A DNA stretch of 64,000 nt from Antedon bifida (lineage: Eukaryota; Echinodermata; Crinoidea; Comatulida; Antedonidae): positions 29,927,820 to 29,991,819 of the forward strand of contig OY727096.1 in the NCBI GenBank assembly GCA_963402885.1, given 5' to 3'. The notes under the pieces were generated by a model. That model made no database searches and was not told the origin of the DNA. It saw only the letters and a program-made list of their open reading frames with translations. Shown here piece after piece: positions 62,601-64,000 of the stretch (its first letter is position 1; each line of letters begins with the position of its first letter). The translations under genes were made by a program, and so were the position numbers.

Positions 62601-63097
62601 TAATGTTTGTAATGATACAAATTTGTGCATAGATTGCATGCAATACATTATCTTATCTTTCATTACAAACATATGTGCTTTGCACAATTTCATAACAAAA
62701 TAATACAATTCTATGCATCTGTTTGATATGGTGATAGTAATATTGTTATACCTCCACCAGAATGGTGAGAGATTATTTGGTTGATCATGTGTGTGTTTCT
62801 TTCTATATTTGTTAGTTAGCAGGAATTACTCAAAAAGTTATTGCCCGATTTTCATAAGACTTTAAAGGATGGTTTCATAGCTGTATGGGAACATGTCATT
62901 AAATTTTCAAATGCCTAGGCAGAGGTTTGTGCTCTCTGAGTGCCCTTCTAGTTAGTAATATATTGCTGAGAATACTGTAAAATTACCTATTTCATGTTCG
63001 TCTTTGGTACATATCCGATCTCTACATAGATCTTTTTCCATCTCTAATTCTAAATCAAAGAAGATGTCTTCTATACTAATTTCTTTATCTTCTGAAT
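41642..63097 (-). CDS. SNX13: Sorting nexin 13 (PXA-RGS-PX-nexin C), 5' end outside the window
   Basis: Endosomal/ER-contact sorting nexin. Exons (minus): 63097-62987, 59276-59104, 58592-58445, 57827-57712, 57088-56995, 55127-54931, 54393-54286, 53679-53515, 53005-52891, 52423-52173, 51764-51654, 49318-49187, [48132-48109], [46646-46599], 44483-44424, 43851-43706, 43399-43331, 42649-42537, 41931-41642 (TGA). Bracketed exons are tentative. Phases join in one frame of about 800 codons. The first two exons end the PXA domain (ELLLFLLLPADDF, VDPDYINQ). The RGS domain follows (HFYLTVESYRVTA, EQYLTEDASHRI), then an acidic Ser-rich linker. The PX domain has YRRFSDFHDLHMRL and PSKRAF, the phosphoinositide-binding positions. 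The nexin C domain has IPLRIMLLLMDEIFDL, SFWPNGILAEE and GAETTRHGILRMFEMLQ. Order and spacing match SNX13, not SNX14 or SNX25. The N-terminal membrane segments and first PXA half must lie past 64000. Confidence 0.93.
42932..43255 (+). repeat. 48-bp minisatellite, about 6-7 units, SNX13 intron
   Basis: Each unit reads AACTAAAAGAAGCTACAGGT, then AGGTAGGTATGATGGAAGAC, then CAAAGAAC. Units are nearly identical. A degenerate unit follows to about 43290. It sits between the exons at 43331 and 42649. The 48-bp period keeps one minus-strand frame open, which is not evidence of a gene. Confidence 0.95.
44050..44222 (+). repeat. 39-bp degenerate minisatellite, 4-5 units, SNX13 intron
   Basis: Units alternate CATTCTTTTGAAATCATTGA or CATTCTTTTGGAACCACTGA with CCACCTTGCAATCCAATGC or CCATCTTGCAAACCAATGT. 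The array keeps an open frame on the plus strand over 43919-44482, but that frame runs across an SNX13 exon on the opposite strand and has no independent support. Confidence 0.85.
45249..45411. mobile_element. MITE family C, diverged copy, SNX13 intron
   Basis: The left end GCACTATTCACAAATCACAC faces the right end GTGTGATTTATGAATATAGT. Inside are CACTTAAGCGAGATAATTCC and AGTATTTCACTTAAGTCAAT, shared with 39240-39410. Confidence 0.75.
46599..46646 (-). CDS. SNX13: Candidate SNX13 exon (48 nt, PSLASFRNLSFRRKQQ)
   Basis: The segment is open in the phase needed to join the exons at 49187 and 44483 (phase 0 on both sides). The acceptor is TTTCATTGCAAAAG after a fair pyrimidine tract, and the donor is CAG|GTTGGT, which is weak. 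The encoded basic, serine-rich peptide would fall in the linker between the PX and nexin C domains, where the human protein also has a variable linker. It could be an alternative exon or chance. Confidence 0.45.
47208..47294. mobile_element. Shrunken hairpin MITE, same termini as 2754-2904
   Basis: TTGGTTCCCACTAGGAC at the left and ATCCTAGTGTGAACCAA at the right are inverted repeats. The interior is only about 50 bp and contains an (AC)n run. It is an internally deleted relative of the element at 2754-2904, in an SNX13 intron. Confidence 0.7.
48109..48132 (-). CDS. SNX13: Candidate SNX13 microexon (24 nt, PHLKRIKK)
   Basis: A strong pyrimidine tract and acceptor (TTTTACTTTTCCTTCCTAG) precede eight codons that end at AAG|GTTTGT. 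Phase is 0 on both sides, so inclusion keeps the SNX13 frame. The position corresponds to the PX to nexin C linker. A similar donor (GTTTGT) is used after exons 52173 and 43706. Support is from splice signals and phase only. Confidence 0.4.
49996..50271. mobile_element. pogo-like MITE with CAGTAGAACCCC ends and a 47-bp internal hairpin
   Basis: CAGTAGAACCCCTATTAAGT at the left faces AAGGGGTTCTACTG at the right, followed by TA. Inside, ATACAAATAATGAATGTTTA at 50064-50083 begins a 47-base arm whose reverse complement ends at 50195, leaving a loop of about 38 bases. A stray copy of part of that arm lies at 37067-37114. Ends of this kind with TA targets are typical of pogo/Tigger relatives; the left TA is not preserved (TG). 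Confidence 0.75.
50334..50541. mobile_element. 208-bp MITE with AGGGTCTTTTACACC ends and TAA duplication
   Basis: The left AGGGTCTTTTACACCTGCTC and the right GAGCAGGTGTAAAAGACCCT are exact reverse complements, and TAA flanks each end (50331-50333, 50542-50544). A weaker inverted match continues inward (CCGGTTTGGCTTCAG against CTGAACCGGAGTC). The 3-bp TAA duplication fits PIF/Harbinger. It is a different family from MITE A. Confidence 0.9.
50972..51132 (-). mobile_element. MITE family A copy 7, complete
   Basis: AGCTCTGTCTACACTATCAA at the left and TTTGATAGTGTAGACAGAGCT at the right are matched, with TAA on both sides (50969-50971, 51133-51135). It has the longer interior with a repeated AAATATGGTAGTGATATGCC-type segment, as at 2013-2163. 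SNX13 intron. Confidence 0.93.
51489..51612 (+). repeat. Dispersed repeat copy, partner at 1438-1520
   Basis: It contains TGTCCCACATAGAATCTGTA, CCGCCCGTCTGCTCCGAGTT, TGTGTAAATGGTCATAAGGA and ATTACCGCTTGTCTGTG in the same order as the other copy. It ends about 40 bp below the end of SNX13 exon 51764-51654, inside the next intron. Confidence 0.6.
51932..52001 (+). mobile_element. tRNA-derived SINE head (degenerate)
   Basis: An A-box-like AAGTGGTTTAATGGTTTGAC and a B-box-like AGTTCAAATCTTG are about 40 bases apart. Stems of a cloverleaf are only partly formed. It lies in the SNX13 intron between the two PX exons. Confidence 0.6.
53117..53188 (+). mobile_element. MITE family A copy 8, truncated
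   Basis: GGCTCTGTCTACACTATCAA follows TAA, then ATGTGATGTGCCTATATATG and GACATGATGATGTCATG. Homology ends near 53188, so the second half is missing. SNX13 intron. Confidence 0.8.
57935..58090. mobile_element. CTGCAG fold-back element, 156 bp, SNX13 intron
   Basis: CTACTGCAGTTACTGCAGTA at the left and TACTGCAGTAACTGCAGTA at the right are reverse complements and are each internally palindromic. The AT-rich interior of about 115 bp has no coding content. It has the cleanest ends of this family in the window. Confidence 0.7.
58176..58245 (+). mobile_element. tRNA-derived SINE head (degenerate)
   Basis: GTGTCTTGGAAGTTGGACTTC resembles a shifted A box (counted here as GTGTCTTGGAAGTTGGACTT plus C). 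It is followed by the self-complementary CTGATCACATGATCAG and by GAGTTCAATGC in the B-box position. It is less clear than the other two heads. SNX13 intron. Confidence 0.45.
58735..58985 (+). repeat. Degenerate ~20-bp tandem repeat, SNX13 intron
   Basis: Successive units read TTGGCTTGGAAACTCCAATG, TTGGCTTGAAGTCTTAGAA, TTGGCTTAGAGTCCCCAGGA and TTGACCTGGGAATACCCAAA. Further diverged units such as TTGGTTCAAAGTCCTATGA continue to about 58985. Confidence 0.7.
59309..59511. repeat. Unidentified ~200-bp dispersed repeat, copy 2
   Basis: It is the partner of 23012-23220 and has the same block order. On the minus strand it reads: TTTTATATATTCGAG, then a CTCTCTTCTCTGAGAGA hairpin, then GGTTTATCCAG|GTAAGC, then a CTATAGACTACCAACACCACT-like tail (last block TAGACTACCAACACCACT). 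The hairpin arms differ in sequence between copies but both still pair. SNX13 intron. Confidence 0.7.
60402..60558 (+). mobile_element. MITE family A copy 9, complete
   Basis: AGCCTTGTTTACACTATCAA at the left and TTTGATAGTGTAGACAAGGCT at the right are matched; the outermost T belongs to the terminal repeat. TAA flanks both sides (60399-60401, 60559-60561). Unlike other copies both arms are of the ATGTGAC/ATGTGTC type. SNX13 intron. Confidence 0.93.
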
Positions 63098-64000
63098 CTG
63101 TAAATAAAAATATATTTTTTTATTTTAAAATAAATTGAACAACAAATTACATCAGTCAACTCTCCAAGAACCGGCAAAAACTTTCCCAAAACTAGGCTTT
63201 CCTTGCTGACTAATTAAGGTCCCAAATTAATGTTTACCATTAAATATACTGCTGAATGTTTACATGATACAGTATACATGTACTAAATACTACTATAATT
63301 TAAAAAAAAAAAAAAAGCATTTATTTCATAATGGTACATACAGTGAAAAAATAAATAAACTATGAAATATGTAAATAGGAATAAAAGGTACTATCTGTAT
63401 TAATCAAATTCTGGTGGAGAATGCTGAAAATATATCTGAGTGAGAAGAGGATTTTAAATCACTTGTGATGTAAAAAAAGGAAAAAAAAATATTGTATCTA
63501 TTCTTGGAAAAAGACTGATAGTTTGCAGACATAAAAATGTTTAAAAAATAAGAATAAAAGCACTAAAAAAACTATACTAAATATAGCGCATGTTTTCTCA
63601 TAATTTATATAACTGTTACTATAGAAACTAATTCGTTGACTTATTGATTGTAAATCTTGTACACATATGGTGAGTAAATTAAATTAAAAGAGACTGTAAA
63701 AATCAGTCACAAAATTTGCTTTTTACATTTAATAGATACATTCAAGTTCAACCATAAATTAAATTGCAAATACATTGAAAAATTCAGTAAAAATCAAGAT
63801 TTTAAGAGCATTAGTTTAGTTTGCAGAATATTGATTAATTTTAATCCATTTTCTATTTCTATAATTATATTATATTGTATATTTTTTCTATAAATTGGCT
63901 TTTAATCGATTGTATGAAATGTTTTATTTCTTAAGATCTTTTTTGTAAGCACTCAAAAATATTGTATTAATATTTAAATATAATATTTTGTTTACTGTAT
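63098..64000. other. SNX13 intron continuing past the window edge
   Basis: No exon matching the upstream part of the PXA domain is seen. The sequence is AT-rich with homopolymer runs and no clear repeat. Confidence 0.6.

Overview
This is an AT-rich, intron-rich metazoan nuclear window. It holds three conserved protein genes with GT-AG introns, many small non-autonomous DNA transposons (MITEs), several minisatellites and degenerate tRNA-like SINE heads. Protein similarity (a homeobox-type ceramide synthase, NDUFA10, SNX13) and the frequent TAGGCCTA-type motifs suggest an invertebrate deuterostome, perhaps an echinoderm. That placement is inference, and the sequence alone does not fix the species.

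Layout. 1-8634: gene-poor DNA with repeats and probably the 3' UTR of the first gene. 8635-29630, minus strand: a complete ceramide synthase in 8 coding exons (376 aa). Its introns carry a 63-bp minisatellite of about 33 units, partial tandem duplications of exon 4 and several MITEs. 29631-32287: a 2.7-kb divergent interval containing both promoters. 32288-36281, plus strand: complete NDUFA10 in 9 coding exons (376 aa). 36282-41641: convergent interval with 3' UTRs and repeats. 41642-63097, minus strand: the C-terminal five-sixths or so of SNX13 in at least 17 exons plus two candidate small exons. Its 5' end lies beyond 64000.

The three genes are housekeeping genes of different pathways: sphingolipid synthesis in the ER, mitochondrial complex I, and endosomal/lipid-contact sorting. 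Nothing suggests a functional cluster. I found no operon-like system, CRISPR array, tRNA or rRNA.

The most informative non-genic signals are these. (1) A MITE family occurs nine times. Its 3-bp TAA/TTA target duplications are confirmed by an insertion into one unit of the 63-bp array, where sister units give the empty site; this points to PIF/Harbinger mobilisation. (2) The 63-bp array has an 8-unit (504-bp) higher-order repeat and keeps a 716-codon frame open only because 63 is a multiple of 3. (3) The 5' half of ceramide synthase exon 4, with its splice acceptor, is tandemly duplicated. (4) A near-perfect 336-bp terminal-inverted-repeat element in ceramide synthase intron 1 has a 5-bp target duplication. 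(5) Two diverged copies of an unidentified ~200-bp repeat each carry a TATA-like tract and a consensus 5' splice site on the host-gene strand.
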